This document shows, piece after piece, positions 40,149 through 48,999 of a DNA stretch of 64,000 nucleotides. The notes under the pieces are model-generated. The model was not told where the DNA came from and did not search any database. It saw only the letters and a program-made list of their open reading frames with translations. Positions within the stretch are counted from its first letter, which is position 1. Each line of letters starts with the position of its first letter. The DNA comes from Nocardia neocaledoniensis (GTDB taxonomy: Bacteria; Actinomycetota; Actinomycetes; Mycobacteriales; Mycobacteriaceae), in assembly GCF_003182135.1 (NCBI RefSeq), contig NZ_QGTL01000017.1:1-64000 (forward strand), written 5' to 3'. A program made the translations under genes and the position numbers.

Positions 40149-40748
40149 CTACGACGGGGCGAACCCGCGCTCGAGTGCCCGCAGCGCGCGGTCCAGGTAC
40201 TCGGTCAGGTCGGTGTCGCCGCGGGTCAGCCAGGCGTCGAAGGCCGCCCGCGCCGCGGCCAGGGTGGTGCGCCCGACGGCCAGCGGGATCAGGTCGTCGG
40301 CGCCGGTCCCGAGCCTGCGGGCGGCGAATTCGCCGACCGCGCGTTCCCAGGCGTCGTAGTGTGCGCCCGCGCCCGCCGAGAGCGCGGGAACCCCGGAGAC
40401 CAGGCGCATCCTGGTGCGCAGTTCAGGGATGTCCTCGGCGCGATAGCGGTTGGCCGCCACCACGATCCGGCGCACTGCGGCCATCATCGGCTCGTCGTCG
40501 GGCACGGCGGCGAACGCCGCGCGCAGGTCGGCGACCTCGTTGTCGAACTGGTGCCACAGCACCTCGGTCTTGCTCGGGAAGTACCGGAAGAAGGTCCGTT
40601 CGCTGACCCCGGCGGCCGCCGCGATCCGTTCCACGGTGACCTCGTCGAAGCCGTGCTCGGCGAACAGCTTCATGGCGATGACTTCGAGTTCGCGGCGCGT
40701 GGTGCGCGGCGGGCGACCGCGGTGCGCGCGCGGTGTCGGGGCGGACAT
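40149..40748 (-). CDS. mftR: MftR-like TetR-family regulator
   Basis: The 199-residue TetR protein has the DNA-binding segment RRELEVIAMKLFAEHGFDEV, VERIAAAAGVSERTFFRYFPSKTEVLW, and a sensor domain with PELRTRMRLVSGVPAL and DLIPLAVGR, which agree well with mycofactocin-system regulators (MftR). MftR binds acyl-CoAs in mycobacteria. It is divergent from mftE-mftD. It could control them, or be a paralogue. Confidence 0.78.
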   Translation of the reverse strand: MSAPTPRAHRGRPPRTTRRELEVIAMKLFAEHGFDEVTVERIAAAAGVSERTFFRYFPSKTEVLWHQFDNEVADLRAAFAAVPDDEPMMAAVRRIVVAANRYRAEDIPELRTRMRLVSGVPALSAGAGAHYDAWERAVGEFAARRLGTGADDLIPLAVGRTTLAAARAAFDAWLTRGDTDLTEYLDRALRALERGFAPS

Positions 40749-40775
40749 GGATACAGAGTAGGGCGCGCGGGGCCC

Positions 40776-40804
40776 TTGATTATGTCAGTGACTGTCGTTA
40801 ATGT
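40776..40804 (+). promoter_or_regulatory. Promoter of mftE-mftD, apparently leaderless
   Basis: TTGATT (40776-40781), a 17-bp spacer and TAATGT (40799-40804) form a good sigma-70 promoter. Transcription would start about 7 bp on, at or next to the mftE ATG (40812), and no ribosome site precedes that ATG, so the mRNA is probably leaderless. The near-dyad CAGTGACTG lies in the spacer and may bind MftR. Confidence 0.6.
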
Positions 40805-40811
40805 TCGGACC

Positions 40812-41516
40812 ATGTTCGTGGCTCACCTCACATGGCCCGAGGCGGGCGCATGTGCCTCCACGGGAGTGATCCTGCTCATCCCGCTCGGCGCCACCGAGCA
40901 GCACGGCCCGCACCTGCCGCTGTCGACCGACACCGACATCGCCGCGGCCGTGTGCGCCCGCGTCGCCGCCGAGCGCGCCGACGTGCTGGTCGCGCCCGCC
41001 GTGCCCTACGGCGCCAGCGGCGAGCACGCCGGGTTCGCGGGCACCCTGTCGATCGGGCAGGCCGCGCTGGAACTGCTCGTCGTCGAACTGTGCCGCTCGG
41101 CCACCGACACGTTCTCGCGGATCGTGCTGGTCAACGGCCACGGCGGCAATGTCGAGGCGCTACGGCGGGCGGTGGCGCTGCTGCGCACCGAATCACGCGA
41201 TGTCCGGCTGTTCACACCCGGCTACGGCGGCGACCCGCACGCGGGCCGCACCGAGACCGCGATCCAGCTCGCGCTCACCCCCGAGCGGGTGCGTCCCGAG
41301 CTGGCCGAACCGGGCGACGGGCGCCCGCTGACCGAACTGCTGCCGCTGTTGCGCGCGGGCGGTGTGCGCGCGGTCAGCCCCAACGGAATTCTCGGCGACC
41401 CCACCGGGGCGAACGCCGACGAAGGCGCCGCGCTGCTGCGCGCGGCGACCACCGCGTTACGGACAGACCTGGGCCACTGGTGGCCGCAGGATCGTGAGGA
41501 AGGATCACATCGATGA
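40812..41516 (+). CDS. mftE: MftE-like creatininase-family peptidase
   Basis: The 234-residue protein has the creatininase metal ligands in PLGATEQHGPHLPLSTDTDIA, GSSxEHxGFxGT-like GASGEHAGFAGTLS, and LVNGHGGNV, with AGRTETA near the middle. In mycofactocin synthesis MftE cuts the modified MftA peptide to release a valine-tyrosine-derived dipeptide. Here no mftA, mftB or mftC lies nearby. The gene overlaps mftD by 4 bp (ATGA). An in-frame ATG at 40782 would lengthen it by ten residues but lies inside the promoter. Confidence 0.85.
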   Translation: MFVAHLTWPEAGACASTGVILLIPLGATEQHGPHLPLSTDTDIAAAVCARVAAERADVLVAPAVPYGASGEHAGFAGTLSIGQAALELLVVELCRSATDTFSRIVLVNGHGGNVEALRRAVALLRTESRDVRLFTPGYGGDPHAGRTETAIQLALTPERVRPELAEPGDGRPLTELLPLLRAGGVRAVSPNGILGDPTGANADEGAALLRAATTALRTDLGHWWPQDREEGSHR

Positions 41517-42727
41517 ACCCCTGGTTCGAGACCGTCGCCGAGGCGCAGCGCCGCGCCCGCAAGCGCCTGCCGAAGTCGGTGTACGGCGCGCTGATCGCGG
41601 GCTCGGAACGTGGCCAGACCATCGAGGACAATCAGACCGCGTTCACCGAACTCGGCTTCGCCCCGCACTGCGCTGGCCCGATCGGCGAGCGTGACCAGTC
41701 GACCACCGTGCTCGGCCAGCAGGTCTCGATGCCCGTGCTGATCTCGCCCACCGGCGTGCAGGCGGTGCACCCCGACGGCGAGGTCGCCGTCGCCAGGGCC
41801 GCGGCCGCGCGCGGGATCGCCATGGGACTGAGCTCCTTCGCGAGCAAGTCGATCGAAGAGGTGATCGCGGCCAATCCGTCCACGCTGTTCCAGCTGTACT
41901 GGTGTGGCAACCGCGACCAGATCCTCGAGCGGATGGCGCGGGCCAAGGCGGCCGGCGCGGTGGGCCTCATCCTCACGCTGGACTGGTCGTTCTCGCACGG
42001 GCGCGACTGGGGCAGCCCGGTCATCCCCGAATCGCTGAACCTGCGCACCATGATGAAGTTCGCGCCGCAGACCCTCGCCCGGCCGCGCTGGCTGGCCACC
42101 TACCTGCGCTCGGGCTCCATCCCCGACCTCACCGCCCCCAACATGGCCGTCGGCGGCGGCGCGGCGCCCGGTTTCTTCGGCGCCTACGGCGAGTGGATGC
42201 AGACCCCGGCCCCGGACTGGGACGACGTCGCCTGGATCTGCGCCCAGTGGGACGGTCCGGTGCTGCTCAAGGGCGTGATGCGGGTCGACGACGCGCTGCG
42301 CGCGGTCGACGCGGGCGTGGCAGGCATCTCGGTGTCCAACCACGGCGGCAACAACCTCGACGGCACCCCGGCCGCCATCCGGGCGCTGCCGGTGCTCGCC
42401 GACGCGGTCGGCGGCCAGATCGAGGTGGTGCTCGACGGCGGCATCCGGCGCGGCAGCGACGTCGTCAAGGCCGTGGCGCTGGGCGCCCGCGCGGTGCTCA
42501 TCGGCCGCGCCTACCTGTGGGGTCTGGCCGCCAACGGCCAGGCGGGCGTGGAGAACGTGCTCGACATCCTGCGCGGCGGTATCGATTCCGCGCTGCTCGG
42601 CCTGCGCAAGACCTCGATCGCCGACCTGGACCGCGGCGACGTCATCGTGCCGGACGGTTTCGAGCGCGCCCTCGGGGTTCCCGCTGGCTTCGAACGTCCG
42701 CTCACCACCGCGGATCTCGCCCGCTAG
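41513..42727 (+). CDS. mftD: MftD-like FMN-dependent alpha-hydroxy-acid-oxidase-family enzyme
   Basis: The 404-residue TIM-barrel flavoprotein has MPVLISPTGVQAVHPDGE, the catalytic SVSNHGGNNLDGTPA and VVLDGGIRRGSDVVKA with phosphate-binding GARAVLIGR. MftD converts the MftE product to premycofactocin, deaminating it to an alpha-keto amide. The opening (WFETVAEAQRRARKRLPKSVYGALIAGSE, in part) is that of MftD rather than lactate dehydrogenases. It follows mftE directly and ends in a hairpin terminator. Confidence 0.85.
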   Translation: MNPWFETVAEAQRRARKRLPKSVYGALIAGSERGQTIEDNQTAFTELGFAPHCAGPIGERDQSTTVLGQQVSMPVLISPTGVQAVHPDGEVAVARAAAARGIAMGLSSFASKSIEEVIAANPSTLFQLYWCGNRDQILERMARAKAAGAVGLILTLDWSFSHGRDWGSPVIPESLNLRTMMKFAPQTLARPRWLATYLRSGSIPDLTAPNMAVGGGAAPGFFGAYGEWMQTPAPDWDDVAWICAQWDGPVLLKGVMRVDDALRAVDAGVAGISVSNHGGNNLDGTPAAIRALPVLADAVGGQIEVVLDGGIRRGSDVVKAVALGARAVLIGRAYLWGLAANGQAGVENVLDILRGGIDSALLGLRKTSIADLDRGDVIVPDGFERALGVPAGFERPLTTADLAR

Positions 42728-42739
42728 CCCTCCCGGTCG

Positions 42740-42772
42740 AACACCCGCGGACCGGAGTCCGCGGGTGTTTTC
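42740..42772 (+). terminator. Rho-independent-like terminator after mftD
   Basis: AACACCCGCGGAC (42740-42752) pairs perfectly with GTCCGCGGGTGTT (42757-42769) around a 4-nt loop, followed by TTTT overlapping the stem end. It lies 13 bp after the mftD stop. Confidence 0.85.
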
Positions 42773-42852
42773 GCGTCCGCGCGTCCTGGCCTGCCGCTAC
42801 CATCGGTGACCGATCGTGTCCGACCGAAAAACGCAGTGCCCGAGGGGGAAAC

Positions 42853-43380
42853 GTGAGTGGGGGAGACAGCGGCGGGAACCGTCGCGCCCGGATGATGAAG
42901 TCGCGCAGTGTCACCAGCACGCTGCCCGCCGTGGTGGCGGTCGCGCTCGTCTCTGCCGGGTGCGGCGCTGGAGTCGAGTCGACCTCGCACCGCGCGACCA
43001 CGACCACCAGGCCCGCGGTGACCACGACCAAGACGACCACCACGGTCAAGCCGACGACCACCACCAGCGGGACCGCGCAGCCGACGGCCGTGGGCGTGTG
43101 CGTCGACACCAGCACCGACACCCGGGTCGCCGACGAGAAGTGCGACACTTCCGACGACCGTTACAAGACCTTCTGGTACCGGCACACCGACACCTTCCTG
43201 TACCCGGCTGTCGGCGCCGCCATCGCGCTGGCCGCGGGCACGTTCGTCCGGCCGTCCGGCAGCGGAGTGTACGACCGCGGCGTCCCCACCGCGGGCGGCA
43301 AGGTGCTGCGCGGTGGCCTGGGGCAGCGTCCCGACAGCAGTGGCGGCGGCAGCGGTGGGGGCGGCAGCGCGGGGAGCTAG
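42853..43380 (+). CDS. Thr-rich secreted lipoprotein of unknown function
   Basis: The 175-residue protein has a basic N-terminus, a hydrophobic segment and a lipobox LVSAGC, so it should be anchored outside the membrane. A Thr/Lys-rich linker (TTTTRPAVTTTKTTTTVKPT) follows, then a small domain with a Cys pair (GVCVDTSTDTRVADEKCD) and YRHTDTFLYPAVGAA, ending in a Gly/Ser tail. The start is GTG at 42853 after GAGGGGG; an ATG at 42892 is an alternative. I do not recognise the domain. The 3' end overlaps the convergent marR gene by 4 bp. Confidence 0.75.
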   Translation: MSGGDSGGNRRARMMKSRSVTSTLPAVVAVALVSAGCGAGVESTSHRATTTTRPAVTTTKTTTTVKPTTTTSGTAQPTAVGVCVDTSTDTRVADEKCDTSDDRYKTFWYRHTDTFLYPAVGAAIALAAGTFVRPSGSGVYDRGVPTAGGKVLRGGLGQRPDSSGGGSGGGGSAGS

Positions 43381-43916
43381 CCGCCCGCCATGTCTGCGGC
43401 GGGCTCCTCGGCCGTCTCGGCCGCGGACCTGCCCCGCCCGGTGGGCCCGAATCCCCCTGCCGCACTGCGGTGGTGGTTGATCAGCACGTCGTAGATCTCG
43501 GCGAGTGCGGCGAGCTGGCCGCGATCGAGCACGTCGATCATGTGCTTGCGCACACTGCGCACGTGCGCGGGCGCCGCCGTGGTGAGCAACTGCCCGCCCG
43601 CGGGCGTCAGCCGGGCCACCGTGCGGCGCTGGTCGTGCGGCATGGTCTCCCTGGTCACCAGTCCGCGCTTCTGCATGCGGGTGATCTGGTGGGAGAGCCT
43701 GCTCTGCGACCATTCGAGTGCGCCGGCCAGGTCAGCGAAGGTCAAACGCTGACCCGGCGCGTCGGCGAGGTACACGAGGACCGAGTACTCCACCCAGCTG
43801 AGGTCGGCGGCCCGGACCGCGTCGCGCCCGATCGCCGCGGCGATCAGGTCGCGGGTTCGGACATAGCCCAGCCAGGCACGCATTTCGACATCATCGAGCC
43901 ACTGTGGATCGGTCAC
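43377..43916 (-). CDS. MarR-family transcriptional regulator
   Basis: The 179-residue protein has a MarR winged helix (LSWVEYSVLVYLADAPGQRL, FADLAGALEWSQSRLSHQITRMQKRGLVTRE, DQRRTVARLTPAG). I chose GTG 43916 because GGAG lies eight bases upstream; a much longer open frame to 44120 contains no convincing start. It is divergent from a fumarase gene. GTTGAACGTGCAAC (44003-44016) in the gap is a candidate binding site. The ligand is unknown. Confidence 0.9.
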   Translation of the reverse strand: MTDPQWLDDVEMRAWLGYVRTRDLIAAAIGRDAVRAADLSWVEYSVLVYLADAPGQRLTFADLAGALEWSQSRLSHQITRMQKRGLVTRETMPHDQRRTVARLTPAGGQLLTTAAPAHVRSVRKHMIDVLDRGQLAALAEIYDVLINHHRSAAGGFGPTGRGRSAAETAEEPAADMAGG

Positions 43917-44052
43917 GATCGAGCTCCAGTCTGAAGGTGCAGGCTTCGGATTGGAACGGTGCACACCCCGCCACCGTCCGGAGAATGGGTAGCACCGTTT
44001 GTGTTGAACGTGCAACCTCGACCTTTGTTCAAATTCCGTTCTTCGCGTCACA

Positions 44053-44067
44053 TAGGGTTGCCTAACC
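44053..44067. promoter_or_regulatory. Possible IdeR-like box upstream of fumarase
   Basis: TAGGGTTGCCTAACC lies within a 19-bp window (44052-44070) that matches the IdeR consensus at 13 of 19 positions, below a strong site but with a well-kept core. Its reverse complement shares AGGCAACCCTA with the strong box at 3287. It lies 70 bp before the start codon of an iron-sulfur fumarase, where iron control would make sense. Confidence 0.4.
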
Positions 44068-44136
44068 AGCGGGGTGGGTGGCGGTGCTCGATAGGCTCCG
44101 AGTGCTTTGTGACCAGCCACCCGAGGAGTGCGATTC

Positions 44137-45813
<1,677 letters not shown>

Positions 45814-45828
45814 GCACCGCGCTCCCAC

Positions 45829-45855
45829 GAAGACCCCGGCGCCGCCGGGGTCTTC
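45829..45855 (+). terminator. Hairpin terminator after fumarase
   Basis: GAAGACCCCGGC (45829-45840) and GCCGGGGTCTTC (45844-45855) pair perfectly over 12 bp with a 3-nt loop, 15 bp after the stop codon. There is no long T-run. Confidence 0.8.
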
Positions 45856-45934
45856 GGTCGTCTACTGGGCGCTTGATCGATTCGCGGGGTAGGGTGACGC
45901 CCGATAGACGCTGGACGGCTCGACGGGGGTGGCG

Positions 45935-47308
45935 ATGGCGGCCGGCGGAGTGCCAGAGGGGCGCGTGGCGCGTGGCGCCGCACTCGGGCAGCTGGCCGCG
46001 GAACAGACCGTGCGCGGCCTCGGGATGCGGCTGTCGATGCTCGCGCGCACCGACGAGGCCAGGCAGGTGCTGGCCGAACGGTCGGCGATGAAGACCGCCC
46101 AGCAGATCGTGGCGGTGCTGGGCAGCATGAAGGGCTCGGCGATGAAGCTGGGCCAGATGCTGTCGGTGCTCGACCTCGATTTCGTGCCCGAGTCCCACCG
46201 CGAGCAGTTCGGGCGTCAGCTCGCCGCCCTGCGTGACCGCGCGCCGACCATGGAGTTCGCGACGACGCGCCGCGTCGTCGAAGACGATCTGGGACCGCTG
46301 TCGGGCGTCTTCGCCGAGTTCGACGAGACCGCGCTCGCGGCCGCCTCCCTCGGTCAGGTGCACCGCGCGCGCCTGCGCGACGGGCGCGAGGTCGCGGTGA
46401 AGGTGAAGTACCCCGGGGTGGAACGCGCCGTCCACGCCGATATCGGCAACCTCGAATTCCTCAGCAAGATGGCCAGATCCGTGCTGCCGTCGATGGCCGA
46501 CACCGGTGTGCTGGAGGAGATCGCCGACAATCTGCGCAGCGAACTCGACTATCCGCGCGAGGCGCGCACTCAGCACCGGGTGGCACAGCGCTACCGGGGC
46601 CACCCCTTCATCACCGTGCCCGACGCCATCGAGGAGTACTGCTCACGGGACGTGCTGGTGACCGAATACGTCGCGGGCCACCCGTTCTCCCGCCTGCAGG
46701 AGCTGGGCGCCGCCGAGCGCGACCACTACGGCGAGCTCATCTACCGCTTCTATCTCGGCACCTTGTTCACCGACAACGAGTTCTGCGGTGACCCGCATCC
46801 GGGCAATGTGCTGCTCGCCGAGGACGGCAGGCTCGCCTTCGTCGATTTCGGGCTCTATCACCGGATGGCGCCCGAGCACGTGGAATTCGAGCGGTCCTGT
46901 CTACGCGCGGCGGGGGAGAACCGCCCCGACGATCTGTACGCGGCCTGGGTGGGACGCGGCATCATCGACCCGGAGGCGGGCGTCACCGTGGAGGAGTGCC
47001 TGGCCTATGTGTGGGCCGCCTGCGGATGGCACCTGCTCGACGAGGAGGTGACGATCACCCCGGAACTCGCCACCAGCGCGGTACTGCTCGCCGTCGACCC
47101 GCGCGCGGTGGAATTCCAGGGCATGCACCGCCAGCTGCTCCCACCCGAACACGTCTTCTCCCGCCGGGCCGACCTGTTCACCTTCGCCACCCTCGGCCAG
47201 CTCCGGGCGAGCGCCAACTGGCATCACCTGGCCAGGGAATGGCTCTACGACGAGCCGCCGCGCACCGATCTCGGCCGGGCGATCGCGCGCTGGCGACGCG
47301 GCGACTGA
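45935..47308 (+). CDS. ABC1/UbiB-family atypical kinase
   Basis: The 457-residue protein has the family's KxGQ signature (SAMKLGQMLSVLD), an AAASLGQVH loop in place of a normal P-loop, catalytic lysine in EVAVKVKYPG, and DPHPGNVLL and FVDFGLYHRM as the HRD- and DFG-like motifs. Such proteins are ATPases that support quinone or lipid metabolism; actinobacteria use menaquinone, so the exact role is unclear. I prefer ATG 45935; GTG 45929 is also in frame. Confidence 0.88.
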   Translation: MAAGGVPEGRVARGAALGQLAAEQTVRGLGMRLSMLARTDEARQVLAERSAMKTAQQIVAVLGSMKGSAMKLGQMLSVLDLDFVPESHREQFGRQLAALRDRAPTMEFATTRRVVEDDLGPLSGVFAEFDETALAAASLGQVHRARLRDGREVAVKVKYPGVERAVHADIGNLEFLSKMARSVLPSMADTGVLEEIADNLRSELDYPREARTQHRVAQRYRGHPFITVPDAIEEYCSRDVLVTEYVAGHPFSRLQELGAAERDHYGELIYRFYLGTLFTDNEFCGDPHPGNVLLAEDGRLAFVDFGLYHRMAPEHVEFERSCLRAAGENRPDDLYAAWVGRGIIDPEAGVTVEECLAYVWAACGWHLLDEEVTITPELATSAVLLAVDPRAVEFQGMHRQLLPPEHVFSRRADLFTFATLGQLRASANWHHLAREWLYDEPPRTDLGRAIARWRRGD

Positions 47309-47344
47309 GCGCTTTCCGCACCGTGGTGGCGCGCTGACCAGCGT

Positions 47345-47360
47345 CTACGCATCGACGTAG
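47345..47360. promoter_or_regulatory. Inverted repeat upstream of the His-rich membrane-protein gene
   Basis: CTACG-CATCGA-CGTAG lies 48 bp before the start codon of the gene at 47408. A further TAG extends one arm. It may be an operator, perhaps for a BlaI/CopY-like or CsoR-like repressor, but no such gene is in the window. Confidence 0.35.
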
Positions 47361-47407
47361 TAGCTTGGTCGGCGGGGTTCGTCGTCGGTGTGTGGAAGGG
47401 AGGTGCG

Positions 47408-47794
47408 GTGGGTCAGTCGACCGGCCGTTCCGCCGCGCACCCGGGAACCGTGCGCGCCCTGATGCTCGTGGTCGCGGTGCTGTGCGCGCTCGTGATCGAT
47501 TGCACCACGGTGCATCACGACGAGCACCACGAGGCCGGGCTCCTCGCCGCGGTCGTGGCCGCGGCCGATCACGCCGTGCCCGACCATCCGCTGCCCGACC
47601 ACTGCCTCGCCGACACGGCGGTGGCCGACAGCGGTCTCGTCCTGCCCGCGCTGGGCCTGTTCGCCGGGGTGGTACTCGTGCTGCTCGCGAGCCTGGGTCA
47701 TCCCGCGCTCGCGCCACGCGCACCGCCGCACTCCTCCCCGCGGTGTCGCCGGGGTCGCGACATCCTCTGCCAGATCTGCATCTGTCGACGCTGA
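47408..47794 (+). CDS. Small His-rich membrane-associated protein of unknown function
   Basis: The 128-residue protein has a hydrophobic segment at about 17-36 (ALMLVVAVLCALVI), then a His/Asp-rich stretch (TTVHHDEHHEAG, DHAVPDHPLPDHCLAD), a second membrane segment (LVLPALGLFAGVVLVLLASLG) and a basic tail ending CQICICRR. The His and Cys clusters could bind metal ions. The GTG start at 47408 follows GGGAGG. It precedes the cysteine-synthase-like gene by 101 bp. I do not recognise the family. Confidence 0.65.
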   Translation: MGQSTGRSAAHPGTVRALMLVVAVLCALVIDCTTVHHDEHHEAGLLAAVVAAADHAVPDHPLPDHCLADTAVADSGLVLPALGLFAGVVLVLLASLGHPALAPRAPPHSSPRCRRGRDILCQICICRR

Positions 47795-47895
47795 CCGGTC
47801 AGCGCCAGGCCGCCCGCCGCGGGTGGGCCGGTGTCCGCTGCCCGTTCTCGCCAGCTCCGCCGTGCCCGGCGGAGCCCACAGGAAAGCGACAGACA

Positions 47896-48999
47896 ATGCA
47901 GGAACACGCGCTCGACAGGACCCTTCCCGCGCTCGCCGCCCGGCCACACGCGCTGGTCGGCAACACCCCGGTCATGTGGGTCGGTGCCCCACTGGCCACC
48001 GGCGACCGGGGATTCTGGGCCAAACTGGAAGGATTCAATCCCGGCGGGATGAAGGACCGGCCCGCCCTGCACATGGTGCGGTGCGCGAAGGAACGCGGTG
48101 ACCTCCGTCCCGGCGCGCCGATCGTCGAATCCAGCAGTGGCACCTTCGGACTGGGCCTGGCGCTGGCCGGCCTCGAGCACGGTCACCCGGTGACCGTGGT
48201 GACCGATCCCGGCCTGGAACCGATCGTCGCCCGCATGCTGGCGGCGTTCGGCGCGCGGGTCGATCTGGTGGACCGCCCGCACCCGGTCGGTGGCTGGCAG
48301 CAGGCGCGCCGCGACCGCGTCGCCGCCCTGCTCGCGGCCGCACCCACCGCGTGGTGCCCGGATCAGTACAGCAACCCCGACGCGTCGGACGGCTACGCCG
48401 GACTGGCCGACGAACTGCTCGAACAATTGGGCCGCGTCGACGTGCTGGTGTGCGCGGTCGGCACCGGCGGGCACTCGGCCGGCGTCGCCCGCGCCCTGCG
48501 GCGCCACCACCCGGCGCTGCGCCTGATCGGGGTCGACACCGTGGCCTCGACGATCTTCGGTCAGCCCGCGGGCCCGCGCCTCATGCGGGGGCTCGGCTCG
48601 AACATCCACCCGGCCAACGTCGACTACGCCGCGTTCGACGAGGTCCACTGGGTCGCCCCGGCGGAGGCCGTCTGGGCCTGCCGGGCGCTGGCGGCCACGC
48701 ACTACGCCACCGGCGGATGGAGTGTCGGCGCGGTCGCGCTCGTCGCGGGCTGGGTGGCGCGCACCACCGCGCCGGAGACGACGGTCGCCGCGGTGTTCCC
48801 GGACGGGCCGCACCGCTACTTCGACACCGTCTACAACGACACCTATTGCCGCGCACACGATCTCCTCACCGGCCCGCCGCCCGCCGAACCCGCGACCATC
48901 GCGCACCCGGCCGAGCGCGTGGTCGAATCGTGGACCCGCTGCGCGACGGTGGTCGATCCAGCGGCGACCGCCGTCGCGCCGGGGCCGGTGATCGTGTGA
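47896..48999 (+). CDS. PLP-dependent cysteine-synthase-family enzyme
   Basis: The 367-residue fold-type II enzyme has the PLP lysine in GFNPGGMKDRPA (Lys54), the substrate loop VESSSGTFGLGLALAG and the phosphate-binding GTGGHSAG. Cysteine synthases normally have S-x-K-D-R; here it is GMKDR, and the loop is SSSGT rather than PTSGNTG, so the substrate may not be O-acetylserine. The C-terminal 70 residues (RYFDTVYNDTYCRAHDLL onward) go beyond the usual CysK length. A beta-replacement making an unusual amino acid, as in SbnA-type enzymes, is possible. It overlaps the MFS exporter gene (GTGA). Confidence 0.8.
   Translation: MQEHALDRTLPALAARPHALVGNTPVMWVGAPLATGDRGFWAKLEGFNPGGMKDRPALHMVRCAKERGDLRPGAPIVESSSGTFGLGLALAGLEHGHPVTVVTDPGLEPIVARMLAAFGARVDLVDRPHPVGGWQQARRDRVAALLAAAPTAWCPDQYSNPDASDGYAGLADELLEQLGRVDVLVCAVGTGGHSAGVARALRRHHPALRLIGVDTVASTIFGQPAGPRLMRGLGSNIHPANVDYAAFDEVHWVAPAEAVWACRALAATHYATGGWSVGAVALVAGWVARTTAPETTVAAVFPDGPHRYFDTVYNDTYCRAHDLLTGPPPAEPATIAHPAERVVESWTRCATVVDPAATAVAPGPVIV

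Noticed and set aside
40749..40811. Possible mftA precursor peptide between mftR and mftE
   Set aside because: No frame ends in the expected Val-Tyr core with the preceding conserved Gly/Cys pattern; the region reads as a promoter.
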